DNA of 64,000 nucleotides from Debaryomyces hansenii CBS767 (Eukaryota; Ascomycota; Pichiomycetes; Serinales; Debaryomycetaceae), in the NCBI RefSeq assembly GCF_000006445.2, contig NC_006048.2, positions 1,302,001-1,366,000 of the forward strand. The letters are read 5' to 3'. The stretch's first letter is position 1. Every line of letters starts with the position of its first letter. Positions 53,101 through 61,288 of this stretch are shown in pieces. The notes under the pieces are model-generated. The model was not told the origin of the DNA and did not search any database. It worked only from the letters and a program-made list of their open reading frames with translations. The position numbers were made by a program, and so were the translations under genes.

Positions 53101-53188
53101 ACCTAGGAATTTGTGGAATCTCCGATGGTGTGGAGTTACTGGTTTGTGACTGAATACGGATAGCGGATGGTAATCCTGTTGAAGTCAT
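50168..53188 (-). CDS. PPS1: Dual-specificity protein phosphatase Pps1
   Basis: The 1006-residue protein has a long N-terminal region. A dual-specificity phosphatase domain lies at about 772-965, with the P-loop HCRVGVSRSA near residue 905 (catalytic Cys and Arg of HCX5R) and the YLGSLKHA strand typical of this group. Pps1 is implicated in S-phase progression in S. cerevisiae. The protein is longer than the 807-residue S. cerevisiae form, mostly at the N-terminus, where a Cys-rich CSVVDENCEVCDG segment occurs. The central part (about 200-700) contains segments conserved in fungal Pps1. It is divergent from PTA1. Confidence 0.88.
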   Translation of the reverse strand: MTSTGLPSAIRIQSQTSNSTPSEIPQIPRSIRLDNADMAVIDNNKETSGNKSDNKTRTGPTGGMPVPALARMSKRSSSSSNDLLYERDRFKARLQTLNTKGNNIQRANWQDEVIDSDNCSVVDENCEVCDGLIGTKTTKLNVESDHECIKQFKTDEDISPLDSGSKFYKEDLKVVQPFKEINTRIRVKSITYGQLQYVFNWYFNRPLPPTKDMFPWLHGIHKENFAQRQYFVTQRTSYSLDNFDQSRPISARFLMCVNSSPDSLSGQPLLKNTVKLNEILQPIDVSKAEVSDLIYKIVSKIFEREDPPTLNELLSIFFADCISIGHLPFFLDLDPDSGVSLRNFHIQVAKLALCSDFVVYCFHQNHSTSSCRCGAIARIIWLTQIYSAYREGQESSRYNVFVPDDIKFLDNILLNQNEYTKFQGLFTFKPNNSVLASSLDSNKKTQINLKLDAFKSNTLSIWDNDYQIKEKIETTRMSAATKINKNVWVGNIWDHQIMLIHLLRNSGNLEVKFDTDKGKDLYCDPHNSIITKETANSNDIFTYLPHPKANWRLFIHCHNDASFPDLPTLSSLLFKYTISTHHSTDQEFHTLEFPPSGSIGLGDCRKEALMAIVNTCKLLYLYSSSTSYDRDVLSSLIYCSDGYTELSLLVLCYLMYSKNIELDQAMLDLHLDYGRPFYIFNTDVTILKKLQIILNKFSPQSLGSSINWRELETITNQELNELFLPQISSSIPNQSIAKNLKLGYIVNESDSDSSSDEASDDSDWDDEFCSPTDWVKDVEGSIPSRILPYLYLGSLKHANSLPLLSKLGIKKVISVGEPLYWLNGYKFQKNNNVSIDELDGGNIEVYNITPSNSKSNACCVDTVLKVNNLQDDGIDELSVSLPSILKYIDNEYKKSNGETKILVHCRVGVSRSATVVIAEVMKRLNITLPKAYLYVRVRRLNIIVQPNLRFMYELFKWEEEEKRKLLQNNDSNVNVNDQKTKDTLREIDWFVMCREIMNLNLPYLVK

Positions 53189-53636
53189 CGCAATAACCTC
53201 TAATGCGTAGTACTATTGTTTATCTGAGTTGAATCAGCCGAAGCACGATAAGCTACCACTACTATTCAAAATTCTCGTTAATCAGGAGATAATAGCCTTA
53301 TCTAACGGTTATACAAATGGTCTGGAAATGATTGTATATAAGATGAAAATCATATTTCCGGGTAACTGTCGTATATTTGATGAAGAAAGTAGCCATCAAA
53401 GAAAATGTTAAGCCGGTTTTAACAGTAAACAGGCAAGTTAATACAACCACATCAGCAGTTAATTGATAGATTAATATCAAGTAGACAATCTCTGAGTTAC
53501 GTTCTATAACATTTTTTCTTTTTTAGACGATTTTACCGAAATTGCAGGCAATAAATTTTCTTTTTCACGCTTAGCACAGAACAGTAGCTGACGAGGCAAT
53601 TGTTGATTTAGGGAAGAAATACGAAGATAAAAGAAG
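53189..53636. promoter_or_regulatory. Divergent PPS1/PTA1 intergenic region
   Basis: These 448 non-coding bp contain a T-rich tract (about 53505-53525). No gene or named site is recognised. Confidence 0.45.
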
Positions 53637-55805
53637 ATGACAAGCACACCTAGTAATGAGGTGATTGAACAATTGAATCAGGCCCGTAATTTAGCGTTTT
53701 CGAGTAAAGAAACATTTCCACAGGTATTAAGACAAATCTTGCAATTTGCAAGCAATCCAGATATCCAGATCCAAAGATGGTGTTCTAAATTCTTTAAGGA
53801 ATCGTTTTTGGCTGACGAAACAGTGTTAAGCAGAGCCGATAAGGTTGACTTGGCGATAGACTCGATCGACAGTTTGATAATCTTGTTAGAAATTCGTGAT
53901 GCGGAAATATTTAAAGATTGTATTGATACAGCGATAGTAGTATTTAGACTAGTATTTCGCTACGTTGCTGAAAACGATGGATGTGGTGATGTATGGCAGA
54001 AATTGAATGAGTTAAAGAATACGTTAACTAATAAGTTTCAAAGCACATTTCCTCTAGCACCATCTGACGATGAAGAACATGATATGGTACGCAGCATAGA
54101 TTCTAAGTTGGAAATCTTGAAATTTGTGATACTAGTAATTGACTATCAGTCTAAATCCCCCTCCAATATAACCAGCTTTTCTTTGTCACAAGTCCCACCA
54201 AATCATTCACTCATCAAACAGTCAATAGAGGCTGAAGCATACGGCCTAGTGGACGTAGTGTTGAAAGTTATTACCAATGATATACTCATACCGCCATTGG
54301 TCACTGCCGTATTTAACCATTTTTCAGTTCTAGCAAGAAGAAAACCCCAATTCGTTTCAAAAATGTTAAATGTGATAGAGAATTTTGACACCAATACAAA
54401 ATTACAGTCAAATTATCAGACGATCGATGAATATAAGCTATCTAAAAAATATGTTGATAGAATCTTGAGAATTTTCTTAAACCATCTATTAAGGAACCAG
54501 CTAGTGCCTTCCAATTACACTTCTTCATTAAATAAAAAATTATCACTCTTGGTGAATCGCGGTGACGATATCAGAAAGAAAAACATATTACTGCCATCAC
54601 CAGAAGATTCGAATATTAAGAAACGTAAATTTGACGGATTTGTTAATCCATCAAAAAGGTGCAAGACAAACGACTACAAAAATTTGTATTGCTTAACTGA
54701 CTCAACCAACGAATTAAATAATTTTGATATAGCAACACTTCCACAAAACATGTTGATATCAATGACATTGGCATCTCTTAACAAGGTAAGCACTAACAAA
54801 TTGAACAAAGCGTTGGATATTATTGGTGAGAGATATAAATATGCGGTGGCTAACTTTTCGCCTACAGAAATTAAAAAAGAGCAGGAGGGAGAGTACGATG
54901 ATGAAGATAATGATGGTGATGACTTCAGCCCAGAAACTAACTATACCTTACCACCACCAAAAGACCTTTCATACCAAGATAAGAAAGAACATATTAATTT
55001 GATTATAAAGAACTTTTTCAAATTAGCTGATAAAAACGTATCTGATGTTGAAGAAAAACAAGAGTTGGGTGGTAAGGATACCGTAACTAAAGAATTAACA
55101 AAGATCGCCATCAAAGCGTGGAAAAAGGATTCTTGGTTTGTATTATTGACAAGATTAGCCACTCGTGGTATGAGAACAGTTGATTCTACAAAGACAGTTA
55201 TAGGTTCAGAAAAGGTTGAAAATGAAAGCACTGATGTTGCTCAAAACGAGGAATTGAGTGATCTAATTAGACAATCTATTTTCGACCACTTCCTCGATAA
55301 TGTACACTCAAGAATAGACTTAATCATTGAGTGGCTCAATGAAGAGTGGTACAGCGAGAAGGTATTCAACGAAGACGTGGTGTACAAACAATTAACAGAA
55401 AAATATATTGAGGAATATGAATCAAATCCTGTTGAAAATGATTCAGTTGAAGAGAGAGTTAATAGAGAAATCGATAATATAGAGATTCCAACCCCAACTT
55501 ACAACAAATGGACTGGTAAGGTTTTAGACTCCTTAATTCCATTTTTGGAACCAAACGATAAGAAAATATTTATCAGATTATTATCTGACTTACCCTACTT
55601 AAATGAAGATTTAGTGTCGAGAATCAAATCGTTGTGTTTTGACCCAGTTAGGTCTAAAATCGGGTTTTTGTCTTTGCAATTCTTAATCATGTACAGACCT
55701 CCCGTAAAACTGGCATGCATACATATTCTCGAAGACCTCTCGAACAGTGACCAAGAGGACCTTAAAGAAGAGGCAACTAAATTATTGAAAAAATATGAAC
55801 AATAG
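53637..55805 (+). CDS. PTA1: Symplekin homologue Pta1, CPF subunit
   Basis: The 722-residue protein has an N-terminal HEAT-like symplekin domain (about 1-330) beginning with the helix VIEQLNQARNLAF, a basic segment (RKFDGFVNPSKRCK, about 325-340), an acidic insert (EYDDEDNDGDD, about 420), and a C-terminal helical region (about 440-722). Pta1 bridges modules of the cleavage and polyadenylation factor, contacting Ssu72 and Ysh1 at mRNA 3' ends; the gene name reflects a pre-tRNA accumulation phenotype. It ends 59 bp before the convergent small gene. Confidence 0.9.
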   Translation: MTSTPSNEVIEQLNQARNLAFSSKETFPQVLRQILQFASNPDIQIQRWCSKFFKESFLADETVLSRADKVDLAIDSIDSLIILLEIRDAEIFKDCIDTAIVVFRLVFRYVAENDGCGDVWQKLNELKNTLTNKFQSTFPLAPSDDEEHDMVRSIDSKLEILKFVILVIDYQSKSPSNITSFSLSQVPPNHSLIKQSIEAEAYGLVDVVLKVITNDILIPPLVTAVFNHFSVLARRKPQFVSKMLNVIENFDTNTKLQSNYQTIDEYKLSKKYVDRILRIFLNHLLRNQLVPSNYTSSLNKKLSLLVNRGDDIRKKNILLPSPEDSNIKKRKFDGFVNPSKRCKTNDYKNLYCLTDSTNELNNFDIATLPQNMLISMTLASLNKVSTNKLNKALDIIGERYKYAVANFSPTEIKKEQEGEYDDEDNDGDDFSPETNYTLPPPKDLSYQDKKEHINLIIKNFFKLADKNVSDVEEKQELGGKDTVTKELTKIAIKAWKKDSWFVLLTRLATRGMRTVDSTKTVIGSEKVENESTDVAQNEELSDLIRQSIFDHFLDNVHSRIDLIIEWLNEEWYSEKVFNEDVVYKQLTEKYIEEYESNPVENDSVEERVNREIDNIEIPTPTYNKWTGKVLDSLIPFLEPNDKKIFIRLLSDLPYLNEDLVSRIKSLCFDPVRSKIGFLSLQFLIMYRPPVKLACIHILEDLSNSDQEDLKEEATKLLKKYEQ

Positions 55806-55864
55806 TTACCTTAGTGTATATAATTGTTCGTCATATATATAGAATCTACCATCATATTAATAAA

Positions 55865-56368
55865 TTATTTTTTATTCTTCAGTGTTTTTGGCTTGTGTAC
55901 TTTACTCCCCCCGTGTAATTCGTGTAATTTCGCTTCATTGGCCTGACCTAATCTAATAATATTTGACAATTGATGCAGTCGTACGTTTGAGAGTTGTTTC
56001 AAAGGTTGATTGGATTTCAGTTGTCCCTCGTACTTGTCTTGGTTTATCGCATTCTCCTCATAAAATTCACTCGTGTTGAATTCAGTCATTTTTGGTTCAG
56101 TCATGTTCTGTTCAGTTTTGTCTGAACTCTTCTCCGTATCCTGAGCATCATTTTGCCGTATTTCATTGTCTACATCAGAAGATTCTTCTTCATATTTTTC
56201 AGTAGTATTTTCCCGAAACTCTATATGTAATGGTTGGTGTAATACAATTTTATTTTTCGTATACTTATCGTTATTAAACACCTTGAATGACTTCAATTTT
56301 GTTGTACTAGTTGTCTTCGCGTCATTGTCGCTCTCATTTTCACTTGAGTATCCTTGTATATTATCCAT
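55865..56368 (-). CDS. Small acidic protein with weak PRCC-like C-terminus
   Basis: I do not firmly recognise this 167-residue protein. Most of it is polar and acidic, likely disordered, with repeated TE/E-rich motifs (about 60-110). The last 40 residues change to a Leu/His/Asn pattern (RLHQLSNIIRLGQANEAKLHEL) ending in a Lys-rich tail. That helix weakly recalls the C-terminus of PRCC-type splicing/checkpoint proteins, where HQ...L...A..NE..L recurs. The gene converges on PTA1 and is divergent from KCH1, and the N-terminal ATG is the only sensible start. Function is not assigned. Confidence 0.6.
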   Translation of the reverse strand: MDNIQGYSSENESDNDAKTTSTTKLKSFKVFNNDKYTKNKIVLHQPLHIEFRENTTEKYEEESSDVDNEIRQNDAQDTEKSSDKTEQNMTEPKMTEFNTSEFYEENAINQDKYEGQLKSNQPLKQLSNVRLHQLSNIIRLGQANEAKLHELHGGSKVHKPKTLKNKK

Positions 56369-56582
56369 CTTGCATGGGGTTGTGGCGTAGCGATTTGTAA
56401 AGAACTAGTTTTAAAAATAGACTCAAATTTTCTGAGAAACATTCCATCTAGAATTACACGATACGCCAAACGAATTTTTAACGATTAACGTCCAGAGGTA
56501 TATATGTTTAAATTGACTGTAAGCTGAATTTTATAACTACTACTCTTAGTATTTCAGGAGGTACAAGTCAAAACTGTTAAAA

Positions 56583-58262
56583 ATGGGTCAGAAAGATGCC
56601 AATTACGTCCAAGGTTATTTTGATCCACATAAAGAGATCGATAAATATAACTTAGATGATTCTACGTTTGATTTAATAAATATAGATAGGTTTCATAATA
56701 CAAAAGCATCTACGGTATTTTCGTACATGTTCATATGGATATTAATGATGTTATCATGGGTTTTGCTTGCGGTCGATATCTATACTTGTTTGAATATATT
56801 GGTGTTTCATAGGTGGTCCAATGACGACTATAAACCATACGCGTATTCAGTGGCTAAATGGATATTTACAGGGTGTATTATTTTCCAATTTTTATTATTG
56901 ATTTACCATTGGATATGGGCCATTCATACGTTTCGTACCAAGAATATTGCCCTTACCTACGTGAACTGGATTGCCCGTTTGCTTTATATTATCAGGTCAT
57001 ATAACTACCACTGTTTGTTTCACCAAATAGAACAGGACAATTTCTTTGATTGGGCCTGTTTTTTGAGCTACGGCGAGTTAGATAATGCATTACAGATTCT
57101 TGTGGCTGATACTCCAAGGCAAGTCATCAATATCTTAACCTTGAGGTATTATGCGACAGATGGTGATATACTGAATGATATTATCCAGAATATTAAAAAA
57201 ATAGCCACTAGCAATTTGAGATTATCGATCATCTTATCGTTCATGTGTCTCTCGTTTGCCATTTGGTCAATTTTCTTTATCAAGTTTTTATTAGGTATGC
57301 TTTTATACATACCCGTAATGGTTAAATTGCGTAAAAGAGATTATAAATCGTTAAAAAAGTACTGCTGTGATGTCGTCAACGAAAACGTAAGAGTGTTGGT
57401 TCTCAAGAATCATAAGTCCAAGAAGACATTGCTCGAAGAAGGTATAGTGGATATCAAAGATATTAATACAAACCCCTTACTTTCATCTTCAACTACTAGT
57501 TTTGATTTTGATAATAAATTTGAAAATATGGTTCTGGGTATTGGTCACACCGATTCTAGAAATATTTCAGTACCATCAGCCATACACGAAGTAAATTCTG
57601 GTTATCGTTACAACGATAATTACAAACTATACAATAAAAGTCATACACATACATACGAATCCTTACCACTTGACGACCTTTCTTCACAATATCATGGTGT
57701 CAAACGAACGGTTCCCAATTCGTATATTCCATCCAATCTTCAAAGGGCATATAATACCAATGATTCAAACTACGGTTTTACAAACCCATTTGATGATATA
57801 AATAAGATGACAAGTAAAGATAATTTGATGTTTGCTAGATCTACACATACACCGGGTAGAAAGCAGCCACCTGTTGAATCAGATCCATTCGATGACGATG
57901 CAGCTTCAAGTCTAAATGATTCGTTTGATAAATCTCAACCATTAGCACAAAGAAAGTTTTCTAATAGTTCGCTAACGGATACAGCCTCCTATCCACCTAG
58001 AACGATTGAAAAACAACATTCTAAGTCTTCTTTGAGCTACGACAACCCAGTAAATCATAGGAAAGAACCACATTCATTACTTCACGCAAACTCAGGAAAT
58101 ATACCATATCCGTTAAGAGGAGTTTCAATGTATGAAGAAGCTAGTGATAAAGATTACGAAAATCCCGAAAAAATATCATCCAGCTCAGAAACTGGATACC
58201 CAGTAGAGTCAGCATCAAGTACAGATGATGACAACGACTTTGCATATACAACGCATCATTAG
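56583..58262 (+). CDS. KCH1: Kch1/Prm6-type plasma-membrane potassium channel
   Basis: The 559-residue protein has hydrophobic helices at about 44-68, 90-116, 124-140 and 212-250 in its first half, with conserved YVNWIARLLYIIRSYNYHC and DFFDWAC-like segments of the Kch1 family. The second half (about 290-559) is polar, Ser/Asp-rich and has repeated NPFDD/DPFDDD elements. In S. cerevisiae Kch1 and Prm6 (Kch2) mediate low-affinity K+ influx needed for calcium-channel activation in mating. The start is the first ATG after a clean AT-rich leader. Which of the two paralogues is closer cannot be told here. Confidence 0.82.
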   Translation: MGQKDANYVQGYFDPHKEIDKYNLDDSTFDLINIDRFHNTKASTVFSYMFIWILMMLSWVLLAVDIYTCLNILVFHRWSNDDYKPYAYSVAKWIFTGCIIFQFLLLIYHWIWAIHTFRTKNIALTYVNWIARLLYIIRSYNYHCLFHQIEQDNFFDWACFLSYGELDNALQILVADTPRQVINILTLRYYATDGDILNDIIQNIKKIATSNLRLSIILSFMCLSFAIWSIFFIKFLLGMLLYIPVMVKLRKRDYKSLKKYCCDVVNENVRVLVLKNHKSKKTLLEEGIVDIKDINTNPLLSSSTTSFDFDNKFENMVLGIGHTDSRNISVPSAIHEVNSGYRYNDNYKLYNKSHTHTYESLPLDDLSSQYHGVKRTVPNSYIPSNLQRAYNTNDSNYGFTNPFDDINKMTSKDNLMFARSTHTPGRKQPPVESDPFDDDAASSLNDSFDKSQPLAQRKFSNSSLTDTASYPPRTIEKQHSKSSLSYDNPVNHRKEPHSLLHANSGNIPYPLRGVSMYEEASDKDYENPEKISSSSETGYPVESASSTDDDNDFAYTTHH

Positions 58263-58418
58263 CTTCCCTATGTCCATTTTATTTTATGGGGCAAGCTTGC
58301 ATTTAAATATAAATGTTTTATTAATTATACCTCATATTTGTAAATTAGAATTAAGTATATACAAGAATTCCCACCTTTAACCATTATTTACTATATTCTT
58401 CGTTAATTCCTCTTTAGT

Positions 58419-58748
58419 TCAAGATGAATTTTTCTTGTCTTCGTATTCTTTCTTCAACTTGGCTAATTCGTCATCTGCAATTGGAGGGATTGGAATATCA
58501 CTGAATTCGTCTTTACTCAACATATCAACCGTGTATAAATAGACACCTAGTGGAATAGAAGTAGCTAAAGCCAAACCAATCATGTTTCTAGCAAAAAATG
58601 GAGCTCTGACTCGTAATAACGCTGGAGTCATTTCAAATGTTCTTGGATCACGATAACGATTATGTCCTTTTCTGCCGATAAGTTAGTATTCAAGTTTGCC
58701 AAATAATTTATTTCGTGCTGACACTTACGGTTTACCTAAAACAGCCAT
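58419..58748 (-). CDS. COA3: Cytochrome c oxidase assembly factor Coa3, spliced (complement join 58419..58671, 58729..58748)
   Basis: The spliced protein has 90 residues. A 20-nt first exon encodes MAVLGK plus CC of a proline codon; exon 2 adds [13 protein letters not shown] and then the core [17 protein letters not shown]. The single membrane helix lies at about 33-53, followed by an acidic intermembrane-space-type segment with DIPIPPI and a charged C-terminal helix. This matches Coa3/Cox25, an inner-membrane factor that with Cox14 and Mss51 controls Cox1 synthesis and assembly. Starting at the internal methionine would remove the 20 N-terminal residues that have a counterpart in the S. cerevisiae protein. 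Confidence 0.9.
58672..58728 (-). other. COA3 intron
   Basis: The 57-nt intron has a GTAAGT donor, a perfect TACTAAC branch point (58682-58688), and a GGCAG acceptor, in phase 2. It follows a tiny first exon. Confidence 0.9.
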
Positions 58749-59229
58749 CTTAATTAATTATATCTATGAAAGTTAAGTCTATATTACCATTAAGTGTTTT
58801 CTTCAAACGAGAAATCTGAAATGGATTTTTTTGTGGTACGATAAAATGACAGATTAAACACGTGATAATAAGTATATATCAATACCCAGTACTTCGTTGA
58901 CTGTCTATGTAAAAGAAGCCTTCTCTTCAAGATAATACAAGAATAGCCTAATCAGGGATGATACGGTCATGCGGTATTAGATTGTGTATGAAATTAGTAT
59001 ATGAGTTTGAAAAGAATATAGACTTTTGTACCTTGTAATTGCTGCAAAATAGTGATATTTTGCAAAAAAAGCTGAATACTGCTGAGGTAGATCAATCACT
59101 GAGTAGTTTTATAGCTGGGAATGCTTGCTACAATTCAAATTGTTACTTAATTTTGTGCGTTTTAGAAATTTTGTTTGAATGCAGAGTGTTCTATTAAATT
59201 AATTAATTTACAAAAAATTACGTAAAAGC
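58749..59229. promoter_or_regulatory. UTP18 3' end and COA3 promoter
   Basis: These 481 non-coding bp contain a CACGTG core at 58859-58864, about 110 bp upstream of the COA3 start. No gene, tRNA or repeat is seen. Confidence 0.5.
58859..58864. promoter_or_regulatory. CACGTG box upstream of COA3
   Basis: An exact E-box core (AACACGTGAT). Cbf1-type factors are candidates; this is inference. Confidence 0.4.
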
Positions 59230-60963
59230 CTAATAATGATTAATTCTCCATAATGTAACTTTACCACCTTCGTTACCAATAGCCAACATCTCATTATTTG
59301 GAGAAAAGGTGACCGAGGTAACTCTACCTAAAGGAGTACCACTGGTGGGCCAGTTGGAATACACCGAACAAGACGGCAAGTGGACTAATCTCAAGGCATC
59401 TTTCTTAGCTCTCGAAGCGATACACAATATTTGGCCATCTGGTGTAAAATTTAAGGAAGAAATAGATGTAACCAAGTTTTCGACAGTTTTAATGGGTTTT
59501 GGATGTCTTCCATCGGTCAAGGAATTACGGTCGTATACATTGACAATACCATTATTAGTACCAATTGCCAACCAACGATTTTTAGGGCCACCGAGTTTAA
59601 TCTTTGTTATACCAGTACCACTATCATCTTGCCATCTTCTTATAATTTTATTATGATGCGTTGGTTCTTTCTTTGATTCGTTTTTCGATGCATTATCATT
59701 GGACAACTCAAATTCCCAGACTTCACCAGCCGAATTAATGACAATTATGAAGCTTTCATCATTAGCAAATTCAAAGTCCACGATGGTTCCCTCAATCTTG
59801 AAGCCCTTAATCCATTGACCAGTCAAACCATTTAATATATTACACCAACCACTGCTACCAGTAAGTCCGATATATGTACCTTTCGAGGAAATCTTAAAGT
59901 ATTCCATTGATCTTTGAAATTGCTCATGACCATACATACGGGAAATCTTTTCGACTTCACCTGTGTTAAGATCCCATTTGTTCATGTAACGTCTTCTGCC
60001 ACCAGCGAAGATTAAATTTTTATTATCTTTCGATGGAAATGGTGAAAAATAACAAGATGAAATTGGTGAATTACGCAAATGTAATGTAGTTACCACGTTG
60101 TTAGTCTTACCATCGATATGGTAAATACGTAATGTTCTATCAAAACCACCGGTCAATAATAACGGATGGGAGTGATGGAAAGATAATGATTGGATAGCTG
60201 CTTTGGAAAGTTTCGAATGGTTAGCATCTTTAAGTCTTGTAATAGAGATCTTGTTTGGTGATATTAATTTTAATTGCTTTGTAATAATAAATTGCTGTGT
60301 GGATGATAAGAGCTTTAAGACAGCATTATTATCGTTATTCGAAGCCTCTGTTATTTCCTCATCCTCGTTACCGATGACTTCTGCATCTGAATCCTCATCT
60401 TCCATATCATTCTCTTCCTGTTGTAATTTATCGACCCATTCAGGTTTTGGGTAAATCTTTTCAAATTGTGATCTCAATCTTGTTATATACGATTTACCAT
60501 TTATAGTTGAATCTGTTTCAACTTTTCTTAATTTTTTCATTTTATCAGAAGAAAGTAATGAGATATTTAATCTTTCGTCATCACTATCTTCCCATGCAAT
60601 TTCCGAATCATTATCGTCTTCTTCGTCATCTATCTCATCGTCTGATTGTGAATCTTCGTCGATATCCATCGCATCTTTATCTCCTTGTGCTTCATTAGTT
60701 CCATCATCAATATAAAACAATTGATCATCTTGCACATCTTCTAAATCATTCTCGTCGTCAGATGATTCATCTGAATCGTTACTGCCCTCATCTTGCTCAT
60801 CAGAAGAATAATCATACAAATTATCAAGTTTTTTTAAATTAGTTTCAAAGCCCTGTAAATCTCCAAACACCAACTTTTCTAACAATATTTCTTCTTCGTC
60901 CTTAGGAGGGATCAGAACTTCATCTCCATTCCTATTCTTAGACATCGTGTTCGAATTACTCAT
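59230..60963 (-). CDS. UTP18: U3 snoRNP component Utp18 (WD40)
   Basis: The 577-residue protein opens with a conserved N-terminal block (EEILLEKLVFGDLQGFE, about 24-40), then a very acidic Asp/Glu/Ser region (about 52-130) and a linker. A seven-bladed WD40 propeller runs from about 245 to the end. Utp18 is a UtpB subunit of the small-subunit processome and recruits the exosome helicase Mtr4 through an N-terminal arch-interacting motif, for which the EEILLEKLVFGD block is the likely region. Length matches S. cerevisiae (594). An RRPE-like A/T tract and a PAC-core GATGAG lie just upstream, fitting ribosome-biogenesis co-regulation. Confidence 0.93.
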   Translation of the reverse strand: MSNSNTMSKNRNGDEVLIPPKDEEEILLEKLVFGDLQGFETNLKKLDNLYDYSSDEQDEGSNDSDESSDDENDLEDVQDDQLFYIDDGTNEAQGDKDAMDIDEDSQSDDEIDDEEDDNDSEIAWEDSDDERLNISLLSSDKMKKLRKVETDSTINGKSYITRLRSQFEKIYPKPEWVDKLQQEENDMEDEDSDAEVIGNEDEEITEASNNDNNAVLKLLSSTQQFIITKQLKLISPNKISITRLKDANHSKLSKAAIQSLSFHHSHPLLLTGGFDRTLRIYHIDGKTNNVVTTLHLRNSPISSCYFSPFPSKDNKNLIFAGGRRRYMNKWDLNTGEVEKISRMYGHEQFQRSMEYFKISSKGTYIGLTGSSGWCNILNGLTGQWIKGFKIEGTIVDFEFANDESFIIVINSAGEVWEFELSNDNASKNESKKEPTHHNKIIRRWQDDSGTGITKIKLGGPKNRWLAIGTNNGIVNVYDRNSLTDGRHPKPIKTVENLVTSISSLNFTPDGQILCIASRAKKDALRLVHLPSCSVYSNWPTSGTPLGRVTSVTFSPNNEMLAIGNEGGKVTLWRINHY

Positions 60964-61288
60964 GATAAACTGAAATGATCTGATTGCAGTAAATATTTAT
61001 GTCTGCTCATCTTAACAAAAAAAATTTCACTAAGTGCACAAAAAATCACGTTTTACATTTTCAGTATTTTGTACCAAAATCTATTAGGATTTTATATCAG
61101 TATGTACATAGATAGATATAGATAGACTGATATATATCTAATGTTAGAATGCTATATACCATGTTTCAACTGTATAATATTAATCTTCCAACAAATAAAC
61201 AAACAGATAAACTTACAACTGTTATATGCAATGAAAGCACCTTCAATTATCATTAAAAGCGATTTTATGAATTGTATACGTCTATTAT
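60964..61288. promoter_or_regulatory. LOS1 3' end and UTP18 promoter
   Basis: These 325 non-coding bp contain ribosome-biogenesis motifs near the UTP18 start and a short GATA tandem repeat around 61109-61125. Confidence 0.5.
61006..61029 (-). promoter_or_regulatory. RRPE-like and PAC-core motifs upstream of UTP18
   Basis: On the UTP18 strand, GAAATTTTTTTT (RRPE-like) is followed by GATGAG, the core of PAC. The full PAC octamer is not present, so this is a partial match about 45-65 bp upstream of the start. Confidence 0.4.

Noticed and set aside
61109..61140. GATA and TA short tandem repeats
   Set aside because: Too short and too common in AT-rich yeast intergenic DNA to call as functional.
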